Of a stretch of DNA of 64,000 nucleotides, positions 45,084-53,891 are shown piece after piece; position 1 is the stretch's first letter; every line of letters begins with the position of its first letter. The position numbers and the translations under genes are program-made. This DNA comes from Paenirhodobacter populi (GTDB taxonomy: Bacteria; Pseudomonadota; Alphaproteobacteria; Rhodobacterales; Rhodobacteraceae). The DNA is taken from NCBI RefSeq assembly GCF_004022215.1, contig NZ_SAUZ01000012.1:1-64000 (forward strand), given 5' to 3'. A model generated the notes under the pieces. That model had not been told where the DNA came from. It saw nothing but the letters and a program-made list of their open reading frames with translations, and did not search any database.

Positions 45084-46565
45084 TCATATTTTCGGCGCGG
45101 CAAGCAACCACAGCCCGAAGACCGTGTAGGCCACCATGAGCGTGGCGAGGGGAAGCTGGCTCAGCACCGCACGGCGAGGATCGGGCAGGGCGCGCATTGC
45201 CACGGCATGGGCAATGGCGATGCCGACGATATGGCCAAGCGTGATCACCCCGGTCTGAAAGGCCCAGACCAGTGCGACCCGTGCCGGATCCGAGAACATC
45301 GAGGCGCTGACATGGTAATGCGCTGTGCCGAACAGATCCCATCCGCGCACCAGCGGGTCCGAGGCGATGCGCCACAGATATTGGCCATCCATGATCAGCC
45401 GCACGGTGAAATGCGCGGCATGGAACACCACGAGGATCGGCAGCAGCGACACCACCAGTCTGGCCGCAAGGCCCGGAATTCGGACACCGGCGAGTGCTTC
45501 GCCCGCACGCACTGTCCCAAGATAGAGGATCGACAGCACTGCCCAGGCCCCCAGGAGGCCGATGGTATTTGCTTCTTCGACTTCTGAACGTCCGGGAAAT
45601 TCGAGCGGATTGACCCCGATCACGGTGAGCCAGCGGAAGGTGTCTGCCAATCCGTCGAAGCTCGCGCTGGACAGGGCAAGCAGGACGAAGGCGGTTTCAC
45701 CGCGGTCGGGCGGCGGTTCTTCGGACGCTCGCGCCCCGGGCAAGGTCAGCGTCAGGCGTCCGTGTCCGTCACGGCCGAAGGGGGACAACCGCCCCAGAAG
45801 CCGGAAGAAAAGTCCAAGCGGCTCGGCCCGCCCGAACCAGCTGGACCCGAACAGCGCCATAGCGATCAGATTGGCCGCCCAATAGACGGCGAGGTAGATC
45901 GCCAGCCTTTCCGGATCCATGTTGTAGGGCGAGATGAGGTCGATCCAGGCGAAGATCAGGAATTGCCCACAGGCGATCCAGCCCGCCACACCCTCGGGAA
46001 GCGCGAAACGCGGCCGGTTGCCGATCAGCGCCAGCAGCCCCGTCCACGGATTGCACCACGGCCAGGGGTTGCCGAATACCGCGGCGAACAGTGACATGCA
46101 GATCCAGCCCAGTGTCCAGACCCCATAACCGATCGGATTGCTCAGCGGATCGTCGGGACCGGTGCGGCCGATCCAGATCAGCATCAGCACGAACAACGTT
46201 GACAGGACCGAGACCGGCGTTTCAGGAAGTGCCGGCATCCGCAGCGGTAGCATCAGCCGCGGGCTTTTCAGCCGGGGCGCGATGGCAAGAAGCAGGGCCG
46301 AGGCCGCGACGGCTGCAGCCGCGCCGACCATCGTATTGCCGGTGGGTAGCAGAAGCACCAGGCCGCCACTTGCCTCATGTGCGGCGGCAGGCGGGGCAGG
46401 GCAGAGAAGGAAGGCGGCGATCGCCGCGATCTTCGCTTTCCGAACGGACACCCGCGTCCGCCCGTTCGCCTGTTCATGCCGAGGACCGTTGCGGAACGGC
46501 ATGCCGGCCGTCCGGTCGCAAGCCCGGATATGCGGTTGGGGGGGCAGGTGAACGCCTTCGCTCAT
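45084..46565 (-). CDS. Polytopic membrane protein of unknown function, coupled to a Liv transporter
   Basis: 493 residues from the ATG at 46565, which overlaps the livF stop as ATGA. After a positively charged leader comes a signal-like helix (AKIAAIAAFLLCPAPPAAA) and then HEASGG. About ten hydrophobic segments follow, with conserved-looking FGNPWPWCNPWTGLLAL, LIWIGRTGPDDPLSNPIGYG and HYHVSASMFSDPARVAL. The pattern, an Ala-His N-terminus and polytopic core, resembles proteins sometimes labelled fenitrothion hydrolase, but I cannot assign a function. The coupling implies a job with the imported compound. Several His and Asp residues in predicted membrane parts could bind a metal. Confidence 0.75.
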   Translation of the reverse strand: MSEGVHLPPQPHIRACDRTAGMPFRNGPRHEQANGRTRVSVRKAKIAAIAAFLLCPAPPAAAHEASGGLVLLLPTGNTMVGAAAAVAASALLLAIAPRLKSPRLMLPLRMPALPETPVSVLSTLFVLMLIWIGRTGPDDPLSNPIGYGVWTLGWICMSLFAAVFGNPWPWCNPWTGLLALIGNRPRFALPEGVAGWIACGQFLIFAWIDLISPYNMDPERLAIYLAVYWAANLIAMALFGSSWFGRAEPLGLFFRLLGRLSPFGRDGHGRLTLTLPGARASEEPPPDRGETAFVLLALSSASFDGLADTFRWLTVIGVNPLEFPGRSEVEEANTIGLLGAWAVLSILYLGTVRAGEALAGVRIPGLAARLVVSLLPILVVFHAAHFTVRLIMDGQYLWRIASDPLVRGWDLFGTAHYHVSASMFSDPARVALVWAFQTGVITLGHIVGIAIAHAVAMRALPDPRRAVLSQLPLATLMVAYTVFGLWLLAAPKI

Positions 46566-47269
46566 GCTCCGACACCGACATAGCGATGCAGCAGTGACAG
46601 GTCGTTGCGCACCTCGTCGATCGTGAAGCGTGCCTTGATTTCGCCGTGGTCCATGAAGGCCACGCGATCGGCGACCGGCAGCACGGCATCGACACGCTGT
46701 TCGACCAGAAGCACCGCCACCCCATTGTCGCGCAGCCGGATCACCGCCTCGCGGATGCCGGCGATGGCCGAAGGCATCAGCCCCTCGGTCGGCTCGTCGA
46801 GCAGGATCACCGCGGGTTCGATGCACATCGCCCGTGCCATCGTCAGCATCGTCTGCTCACCCCCCGAAAGGGTGCCCGAGCGCTGGTGCATCCTTTCGGT
46901 CAGCACCGGAAACAGGCCAAGCGCATAATCAAGCGCGCGGCGCGAGCTTTTCCGCGTCGACAAGCCGATTTCAAGGTTCTCGGCCACGGTGAGTTCCGCG
47001 AACAGGCGTCGTCCCTGCGGCACATGGGCGATGCCAGCGCGGGGGATCTCATAGGCGGGCAGCGCCGACAGGTCCCGCCCGTCGAGGACGATCCGTCCCG
47101 CGGTGCGCCGTATCGTGCCCATGATCGCCTTGAGCGCGGTGGTCTTGCCCGCGCCATTGCGGCCCAGAAGGCACAGGACTTCGCCGCCGCGCAACTCGAC
47201 CGAAAAGCCACGCAGGGCCTGCGACCGGCCGTAAAAGGCGTCGAACCCCTCGACTGTCATCACGCTCAT
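46562..47269 (-). CDS. livF: HAAT-family ABC transporter ATPase (LivF), second system
   Basis: 235 residues. Walker A GRNGAGKTTALKAIMGT, YEIPRAGIAHVPQGRRLFAE typical of LivF, signature LSGGEQTMLTMARAMC and Walker B VILLDEPTEGLMP are intact. Overlaps livG by 4 bases and the unknown membrane-protein gene by 4 bases. Confidence 0.93.
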   Translation of the reverse strand: MSVMTVEGFDAFYGRSQALRGFSVELRGGEVLCLLGRNGAGKTTALKAIMGTIRRTAGRIVLDGRDLSALPAYEIPRAGIAHVPQGRRLFAELTVAENLEIGLSTRKSSRRALDYALGLFPVLTERMHQRSGTLSGGEQTMLTMARAMCIEPAVILLDEPTEGLMPSAIAGIREAVIRLRDNGVAVLLVEQRVDAVLPVADRVAFMDHGEIKARFTIDEVRNDLSLLHRYVGVGA

Positions 47270-48012
47270 GCCGGTTCCCCCAGATAGGCGGCCTGAACGG
47301 CCTTGTCGTTCATGATCTCGGCTGGTGATCCTTCGGCCAGCAGGCGGCCGCGTTCCAGCACGGTGATCCGGTCCGCAAGCGACATCACCACATGCATGTT
47401 GTGTTCGATCAGCAGCACGGTCGAGCTTTGCGCCACGCGTTTCACCACCTCGATGAAATTCGCGATCTCGGAATCCGACAGGCCCTGCGTCGGTTCGTCA
47501 AGGATCAGGAGCTTGGGTTCCAGCGCCAGCCCCATCGCCACCTCCAGAAGCCGCTGGTGCCCGTAGGCAAGCACGCCCGCCACCTCATCAAGACGGTCGT
47601 CGAGACCGACGGCGGCAAGCGCGGCGCGGGCGGCATCCTCGATCTCCGTCTCGGAGGCGCCCTTCCGGAGGAACGAGGGACGTAGCCGGCTTTGCGCGGC
47701 GACGGCGACGTTTTCGAGCACCGACATCGAAGGATAGATGTTGGTGATCTGGAACGTGTAGGCGATGCCGAGACGCACCCGCCGATGCGCGGGCAGCGCG
47801 GTGACATCCTGACCATCGAACTCCACCGTTCCCTCCGAAGGCGGAATACGACCCGAAAGCAGGCTGACGAAGGTCGATTTGCCCGCCCCGTTGGGGCCGA
47901 TGATGGCGCGGATTTCACCCTTGCGCAGGGTGAAATCCACCCCATCCACCGCCTTGAGCCCGCCGAAATGGCGCTTCAGCCCACGGGTCTTGAGAAGGAT
48001 CACTTCAGCCAT
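47266..48012 (-). CDS. livG: HAAT-family ABC transporter ATPase (LivG), second system
   Basis: 248 residues from the ATG at 48012 (a GTG at 48021 is possible). Walker A GPNGAGKSTFVSLLSGRI and Walker B LLILDEPTQGLSD are intact; the signature region reads AYGHQRLLEVAM, as in other LivG proteins. Overlaps livM by 13 bases. Confidence 0.92.
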   Translation of the reverse strand: MAEVILLKTRGLKRHFGGLKAVDGVDFTLRKGEIRAIIGPNGAGKSTFVSLLSGRIPPSEGTVEFDGQDVTALPAHRRVRLGIAYTFQITNIYPSMSVLENVAVAAQSRLRPSFLRKGASETEIEDAARAALAAVGLDDRLDEVAGVLAYGHQRLLEVAMGLALEPKLLILDEPTQGLSDSEIANFIEVVKRVAQSSTVLLIEHNMHVVMSLADRITVLERGRLLAEGSPAEIMNDKAVQAAYLGEPA

Positions 48013-48959
48013 GGCACCCACCTGTCACGAATGGTTCCGAGGATACCCTTCGGGAACCAGAGATTGATCACGATCAGAAGCACACCGACGACGATCAGAT
48101 AGGCCGAGGTCATGCCGCTGAGACGGTCGATGAGCATGGTCATCACCCCGGTGCCGACCAGCGGGCCCAGGAGCGTGCCCGGACCGCCCACGAGGGTGAA
48201 GAGCAGCACCTCGATCGAGCTGCGGAACTCGGCGAAGGACGAGCCGATGAAGCCGAACATCAGCCCGTAAAGCGCCCCGGCCAGCCCCGAGATCGCCCCC
48301 GAGATGGTGAACGCCAAGAGCCGGATGCGGTAGGTATCGAAGCCGAGCATCTCGGTGCGGTTGATGTTTTCGCGCACCGCGACGAACAGCCGGCCAAGCG
48401 GCCCCTGCGTCACCGCGAACAGCCCGATCAGCACCACCGCAAACAGCGTGAGCGCGATGTTGAAGCGCACCATCGGCGATGTCAGGTCGACCGCCAACCC
48501 GAAGAGCGAGAAGCTGCGCGAGGCGGTGGGCAGCGTCAGCCCCTGATCGCCGCCAGTGACGTTCGAGAAGTAGAGCGTCAGCAGGTAGGCGACCTGCGCG
48601 AACATCAGGGTGACGATCATGAACGACACCGTTTGCGTGCGCAGCGCCAGCAACCCGATGACGAAGGCCAGCACCCCGCCGCCGAGAATGCCGATCACGA
48701 AGGCAATGGGCAGCGATACCCCGCCATAGTAGTTCGCAAGCCCTGCGGCATAGAGGCCGGCGGCAAAGAACATCGCATGGCCGAGACTGAGCAGCCCCGT
48801 GTAGCCCATCAGCATGTTGTAGCCCATCGCGAAGATCGCAAGGATCAGGATGCGGGTCAGCGCCAGCACCAGGTAGTTCGACAGCACGAACTGCGCCATG
48901 AAGAGGAGCGCGAGCACCACAAGGCACAGCGCGAAGAGTTTCTTGTTGGGAATGGTCAT
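48000..48959 (-). CDS. livM: HAAT-family ABC permease (LivM), second system
   Basis: 319 residues, about nine to ten hydrophobic segments, with the LivM motif GLLSLGHAMFFAAGLYAAGL. Separate from LivG here, unlike the fused LivMG of the first system. Overlaps livH by 4 bases. Confidence 0.92.
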   Translation of the reverse strand: MTIPNKKLFALCLVVLALLFMAQFVLSNYLVLALTRILILAIFAMGYNMLMGYTGLLSLGHAMFFAAGLYAAGLANYYGGVSLPIAFVIGILGGGVLAFVIGLLALRTQTVSFMIVTLMFAQVAYLLTLYFSNVTGGDQGLTLPTASRSFSLFGLAVDLTSPMVRFNIALTLFAVVLIGLFAVTQGPLGRLFVAVRENINRTEMLGFDTYRIRLLAFTISGAISGLAGALYGLMFGFIGSSFAEFRSSIEVLLFTLVGGPGTLLGPLVGTGVMTMLIDRLSGMTSAYLIVVGVLLIVINLWFPKGILGTIRDRWVPWLK

Positions 48960-49840
48960 ATCCGTCCGGCCTTTCCGAACAGGCCCTGCGGTTTGAAGAC
49001 GAGCACGAGCGCCACGAGCAACGTCGACGCGATCTTTGCGAGCGTCGGCGAGAAGAACACCGAGAGCAATCCATCCGACAGCCCGATCAGGACCGCTGCG
49101 GCGATGGTGCCGGGGATCGAGCCCAGCCCGCCGACGATGACGACGATGAAGGACATCAGCAGCGGATCGTGCCCCATCAGGTAATGTGCCTGACTGTTCG
49201 GCACGACAAGCACGCCCGCCACCGCGGCCATCATCGCCCCGAAGGCGAAGACCGCGGAATAGACCCTGCCCACCGGAATGCCGAAGTTGAGTGCGGTTTC
49301 CCGGTCATACTGGGTAGCGCGCATCAGCAGACCCATCTTGGAGTGTTTCATCAGCAGCCACAGCGTCGCCACCAGAGCGACGGCGACCCCGATGATGAAG
49401 AACTTGTAGCTCGAATAGCCGAACCACGGGAACCGGATGTTGTAGTAGAAGGGCGGATCGACCGCCCGTGCATCGGGCCCAAAGGTCATCAGCGTCAGTT
49501 GCTGGATGATGTAAGAGATGCCGATGGTCGAGACGATCGTCGCTTCCGGGTTGTAGTTGATGCGTTGCAGGATCGCGCGATCGGCAAGAGCGGCCAGCAG
49601 GCCGACGATCAGCGGCGCAACGATCAGCGCCACCGCGAAAGAGATCGCCGGATGCCCCGGGATCAGCGTCGCGCAAAGCCAGGCGCCGACTGCGCCCAGC
49701 ATGTAGAATTCGCCATGCGCGACGTTGACCACGCGCATCACGCCAAACACCAGCGACAGGCCGAGTGCGGTCAGCATCAGCACCGATGCCTGTACCAGGC
49801 CTTCAAGCGTCGCCAGCAAAAGATACGGAGCTATGTCCAT
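48956..49840 (-). CDS. livH: HAAT-family ABC permease (LivH), second system
   Basis: 294 residues with GLVQASVLMLTALGLSLVFG, VVNVAHGEFYMLGAVGAWL and a C-terminal SVFFSPTLAKIASTLLVALV. Forms the channel with LivM. Separated from the upstream binding-protein gene by an 88-base gap with GC-rich hairpins. Confidence 0.92.
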   Translation of the reverse strand: MDIAPYLLLATLEGLVQASVLMLTALGLSLVFGVMRVVNVAHGEFYMLGAVGAWLCATLIPGHPAISFAVALIVAPLIVGLLAALADRAILQRINYNPEATIVSTIGISYIIQQLTLMTFGPDARAVDPPFYYNIRFPWFGYSSYKFFIIGVAVALVATLWLLMKHSKMGLLMRATQYDRETALNFGIPVGRVYSAVFAFGAMMAAVAGVLVVPNSQAHYLMGHDPLLMSFIVVIVGGLGSIPGTIAAAVLIGLSDGLLSVFFSPTLAKIASTLLVALVLVFKPQGLFGKAGRI

Positions 49841-49901
49841 GCGTCAGTTTCCTCGGTCCCGCACCGCAGGGCGCGGGCCGGCCATTAGGGGGAGAGGGAT
49901 G

Positions 49902-49914
49902 GGGGCGAAACCCC
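49902..49914 (-). promoter_or_regulatory. Short stem-loop between binding-protein and livH genes
   Basis: GGGG, 5-base loop, CCCC, a few bases after the binding-protein stop. Much weaker than the hairpins at the corresponding place in the other operons. Confidence 0.3.
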
Positions 49915-49928
49915 GTCGCGGCGCCGTT

Positions 49929-51218
49929 TCAGAACGACATCTGGGTGTAGTCGGTCTCGTCGGGATAGAAGGACTCTTCGATCGTCGTGGTGTGCACGAC
50001 CTCGAGCTTGCCACCACCGAATTTCGAGACATTCTGATGGGCGAAGGCTTGGTGGGTCTTGCCGTTGAAGACCTTGTCACCTTGCGGAAACTCGTTCGAG
50101 GCTTCGAAGCCGGTGATGCCCTCCATCGCTTCGAGCATGTCGATTTTCTGTGCCGGTCCCTTGTAGCCCGAGATTTCCATCGCCTTCTTGATCGCGAAGA
50201 GCGTCTCCCAGGCCGAGAACATGTGCGAATAGGTCGAGATATCCTTGGGATCGGTCGCCGAGGCACCCGTCGCATCGACCCCTACCGCATTGCGGTAGAA
50301 CTTGTCGAACTCGGTCTGGTCGGGCTGCGCGTAGCGCGGCATCGCCTCCCAGAAGTAAGTGCCTTCGAGGAAGGAAAGCTGCGGGATGTCCATCTGCACG
50401 CCTTCGAGGCTATCGATGAAACCGAAGATCTCGGGCCGCTTCGTGCCCAGATGCTCGCCCAGCTCCTTGACGAAGGTCAGGACGGCGGGTCCGACCATGA
50501 CGTGATAGATCACCTCGGTGTCGAAGGGGATGCGCGGCAGGTAGCGGGTGAAGCTCGTCTCGCTCGGCGGAATGGCGATGGAGGCGACGATCTTGCCGCC
50601 CTGTGCCTCGACTGCGGCGGTCATGTTGTCGCGGTGGTCGTAACCGAAGGCGTAATCGGGGTAGATCAGCGTCACCTTCTTGCCGAGGTTCGAGGTGATC
50701 CAGCCGCCCATCGAGTTGATCTGGCTTTTCACGTCGGTGATCGAGGGCTGGAAGCAGTAGCGGTTGAACTTGCCCGCTGCCAGCGCATGGGTTTCCGAGC
50801 ACAGGAAATAGGGCATCTTCAGCTCGCCCGCGCGCGGTGCGGTCGCCGCCACGACATGCGAGAAAAGATGGCCGAAGACCGCATCGACCTTATGCTCGGC
50901 TGCGAATTTTTCCATCACCTCGACGCCGCGTTTCGGATCGGTGCCATCATCCTCGACGATCATCTGCACGGGCAGGCCGTTGATGCCGCCCTGTTCGTTG
51001 ATGATCTTGAGTGCGGCGGTCGCGGTGCGTTCATACCAGCGGCCATAGGAGGCACCGATGCCGGTGCGGTGGAATGGCGCGCCGAGGCGGATGGCATCGC
51101 CCGCCTGGGCTTGCGCGCGACCGACGATCCCGGGTGCTGCAAGCAGCGCACCCCCCGCGAGGAGCCCGTTCAGAAACCCGCGCCGGGGCAGCAGAATGTC
51201 CTTGGAAGATCTGTTCAT
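49929..51218 (-). CDS. HAAT-family periplasmic substrate-binding protein, Tat-type leader
   Basis: 429 residues from the ATG at 51218 (the longer frame adds 13 residues). The leader has LLPRRGFLNGLLAGGALLAA and ends near RAQAQA, a twin-arginine-like signal. The mature part starts IRLGAPFHRTGIGASYGRW and belongs to the LivJ/amide-binding group (Peripla_BP_6). It lies next to the nicotinate genes but on its own transcript. Ligand may be a heterocyclic or carboxylic compound related to that pathway (inferred). The 260-base leader region upstream (51219-51478) is AT-rich but holds no repeat I can assign. Confidence 0.88.
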   Translation of the reverse strand: MNRSSKDILLPRRGFLNGLLAGGALLAAPGIVGRAQAQAGDAIRLGAPFHRTGIGASYGRWYERTATAALKIINEQGGINGLPVQMIVEDDGTDPKRGVEVMEKFAAEHKVDAVFGHLFSHVVAATAPRAGELKMPYFLCSETHALAAGKFNRYCFQPSITDVKSQINSMGGWITSNLGKKVTLIYPDYAFGYDHRDNMTAAVEAQGGKIVASIAIPPSETSFTRYLPRIPFDTEVIYHVMVGPAVLTFVKELGEHLGTKRPEIFGFIDSLEGVQMDIPQLSFLEGTYFWEAMPRYAQPDQTEFDKFYRNAVGVDATGASATDPKDISTYSHMFSAWETLFAIKKAMEISGYKGPAQKIDMLEAMEGITGFEASNEFPQGDKVFNGKTHQAFAHQNVSKFGGGKLEVVHTTTIEESFYPDETDYTQMSF

Positions 51219-51478
51219 GATTTTTCCGTCCCTGTTTCTGGCATCCGGACCTGACATCCAGATGGCTAATGCTGTCGTTACACATCGGTCGGATCAGGCC
51301 GAGACGACGCCAATTTCATTTTCATACATACAAATATGCATCTCGTGCGCGACTTTTCCGGTGCGCCGGAGCATTATTCATCGTGCGATTAATTATTGAA
51401 CGCATGGAATGCTCCATTGCATAATTCACATGCGCCCTGAGCGAGCAGGGAGCGCGGCGCAGATGGGCTGGATGGCAG

Positions 51479-52072
51479 TTAGGCAGCGGTGACGATCTCT
51501 GCGGTGGTCATCAGCCGCACCTGCTGCGCGAGCCGGGGCAGCACGTGGTTCAGCACGGCCTCATGCGCGGCCGGGTCGGAGCTTGCCACCGCGTCCGTAG
51601 CGACAGTGACCGCAAATCCCAGATCGACAGCATCCAGCACGCCCGCCAGCACGCAGACATCGGTTTCGACCCCCGAGAACACCAGATGCCGAACGCCTTC
51701 ACGGCGCAATTTCTTGGCGAAGCCCGGCACCTTGAAGGGGGAATATGTCGGTTTGTCCAGAATTGTCCCCGACGTCGCCAGCGGGAAGGGCGGCGCGACG
51801 AGGTCGATCAGCGCCGGATCATGCCTTCCACCCACCAGCATATCCCAATGGCGATAATAGTGCTGCCACTGTCCCTCGGCCGAAGCCGCATCCGGCGGGA
51901 CGACGAAGCGCGCGAAACAGGTCCGTTCGGCAAAGCTATGCGTCAGCCGAAGCACCGCGGGAAGTATGGCGTGAAGTGAGGGCGTGTGCCAGACGGTTTC
52001 CTCGGCGACCAGGCGCTGCATGTCGATGACGAGATACCGTGTCGCGTCGGGGGCTGCGTTCCAGTCAGTCAT
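51479..52072 (-). CDS. Isochorismatase-family cysteine hydrolase (amidase)
   Basis: 197 residues from the ATG at 52072, which overlaps the preceding ATPase-pseudogene stop as ATGA. Triad visible: Asp in YLVIDMQRLV, Lys in TILDKPTYSPF, and the nucleophile Cys in SGVETDVCVLAGVLDAV, with the cis-peptide Val-Glu. Distinct from NicF at 34.9 kb. The family includes nicotinamidases, ureidoacrylate and biuret hydrolases. It is the intact distal gene of an otherwise decaying transporter operon, so its amide substrate was probably that transporter's cargo. Confidence 0.85.
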   Translation of the reverse strand: MTDWNAAPDATRYLVIDMQRLVAEETVWHTPSLHAILPAVLRLTHSFAERTCFARFVVPPDAASAEGQWQHYYRHWDMLVGGRHDPALIDLVAPPFPLATSGTILDKPTYSPFKVPGFAKKLRREGVRHLVFSGVETDVCVLAGVLDAVDLGFAVTVATDAVASSDPAAHEAVLNHVLPRLAQQVRLMTTAEIVTAA

Positions 52073-53128
52073 GAGTCTTCGAGAACCATGGTTTGGGCGG
52101 GCGACCATGTCATCGTCACCTTGGATTCCGGGGGCAGAATCGAACCGTCACGGTTCTGTACGAAGGCGCGCAGGACCAGCCCCATGGGTCCTTGGAGCAG
52201 ATAGGTCAGCGCAGGTCCTGCATAGATCGCATTCGTCATCCGGGCGGCGACGCGGTTCATGCCTTCGGGTACCGGTCCCCTGCCGGGATCAGGGAGACCT
52301 TTTCGGGACGTACCGCTACCGTTCCCTCGCCTTTGGGCAAAGGAGAGGCCGCGCGCAGCACGGTACCGTCCGCGAGTCGCAGCGCACCTGCCTAGGCATG
52401 GCCGGTGAGAAAGTTGGAATCCCCCAGAAACTGTGCCGCGAAGCGGGTGCGGGGCGCTTCGTAAATGGCAGCGGGCGCACCGCTCTGCACGATCCGCCCC
52501 TTGTCGAGGATGGCAATCGCATCGGACAGCGTCAGCGCCTCTTCCTGATCGTGGGTGACGAAGATGCTGGTCAACCCGATCTCGCGCTGGATACGTAACA
52601 GCTCGATCTGCATTTCCTGCCGGAGCCGCCGATCGAGCGCCGACAACGGCTCATCGAGCAAAAGCACGGTCGGTCGGTTCGGTCACGATGGCGCGGGCCA
52701 TGGTGACGCGCTGCTGCTGGCCGCCTGAAAGCTGTTTCGGCAATCGCCCAACAAAACCCGGCAGGCGCACCATATCGAGCGCACGTTCCACGCGGGCGGC
52801 GGCCTCGCTGCTGCGAATGCCGCGCCGGCCCAGCCCGAAGACCACGTTCTGCGCCACCGTCATATGCGGAAAACAGCGCGTAGGACTGAAACACCATTCC
52901 GATGTTGCGTGCCCAGACCGGGGTGCGGGTCACGTCGCGCCCGGCGATCGTCACGCGCCCGCTGTCGGCGGAAACGCAACCTGCGACGATACGCAAAAGC
53001 GTGGTCTTCGATCCCGAAGGGCCGAGCAGAGAGGTGAAGCTGCCCTTCGGGAACTGCACCGAGATGTCGGTCAGCACCGGGGCGGTGCCATAGCGCTTGG
53101 CGACGCCGGAGATATCAACTTCTGTCAT
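52069..53128 (-). pseudogene. Polyamine-type ABC ATPase (PotA-like), multiply frameshifted
   Basis: Starts MTEVDISGVAKRYGTAPVLT at 53128 and can be followed to the TOBE domain at 52069, but with five lesions. The P-loop reads GPSGSKTT, one Gly codon short of GxxxxGKT. An extra T in a T-run near 52870 shifts the frame after FQSYALF. A GACC duplication at 52668-52677 shifts it again before [18 protein letters not shown] follows NFLTGHA near 52393. A further frameshift near 52260 splits the TOBE domain. Signature LSGGQQQRVTMARAIV survives. The number and variety of lesions favour decay over a single sequencing error. Confidence 0.85.
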
Positions 53129-53882
53129 TCCTGGCTCCGAAGTGGGAAAAGAGTGCGAACAACAGCACCAGCGCCATCGACGCCAGCAGCAGTATTGTCG
53201 AGATGATGTTGATGTCCGGGGTGAAGTCCTTGCGGATGGCGGAATAGATCCGCACCGGCAGCGTCGTATAGCCCGGCGTTGCAAGGAAATACGAGATCAC
53301 GAACTGATCGAGCGAAACGGCAAAGGCGAAAAGCGCGGCGCCGACCATGCTGGGGGGCAGCATCGGCAGGGTTACCCTGAAGAAGGCATGAAGCGGGGTG
53401 GAGCCAAGGCTCATGGCCGCTTTTTCCAGATCGGTGATTTGCAGCCCGGCGACCAGCACGACATAGGGAATCGCCAGTGCCACATGCCCGATCAGCATCG
53501 CATGAAAGCCACGGCCGATGCCGCTCCAGTAGAACATCACCAGCATCGCGGTGCTGGTGATCAGCCACGGGATCGCGATGGGTGGCAACAGGAGCATCCG
53601 CAGCAGTGCACGCCCCGGAAACTCCCGCCGGTGCAGTGCCACCGCCGCCATCGTGCCGAGCACCGTTGCGATGACGGTCGTGATGATCGCGATGACGACG
53701 CTGTTGCGTCCGGCCTGAATCAGATCGTCGATCATCAGCAGCTCGTCCACCCAACGGGTCGAGAAACGGAATGGCAGCTGATAGTAGGGCGAGTAGTTGA
53801 AGCCCATCGCGATCATCACCGCGATAGGCAGATAGAGAAAGACGATCAGTGCGCAGAGATAGACACGACCGAGTTTTTTCAT
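53115..53882 (-). CDS. Polyamine-type ABC permease (PotC-like), apparently intact
   Basis: 255 residues, six hydrophobic segments, EAA loop KAAMSLGSTPLHAFFRVTLP. The frame is undamaged although its ATPase gene downstream and partner permease upstream are broken, so it is probably no longer functional in transport. Overlaps the ATPase pseudogene start by 14 bases. Confidence 0.82.
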   Translation of the reverse strand: MKKLGRVYLCALIVFLYLPIAVMIAMGFNYSPYYQLPFRFSTRWVDELLMIDDLIQAGRNSVVIAIITTVIATVLGTMAAVALHRREFPGRALLRMLLLPPIAIPWLITSTAMLVMFYWSGIGRGFHAMLIGHVALAIPYVVLVAGLQITDLEKAAMSLGSTPLHAFFRVTLPMLPPSMVGAALFAFAVSLDQFVISYFLATPGYTTLPVRIYSAIRKDFTPDINIISTILLLASMALVLLFALFSHFGARNDRS

Positions 53883-53891
53883 GTCTATCCC

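Noticed and set aside
46566-46826. 87-residue N-terminal extension of the unknown membrane protein
   Set aside because: Antisense-like Arg/Gly-rich sequence overlapping livF; the ATGA overlap at 46565 is the better start.
51301-51370. CATACAAATATGCATC similarity to AT-rich patches before nicC and the LLM gene
   Set aside because: Shared bases are few and not aligned as a consistent motif; could be general promoter AT-richness.
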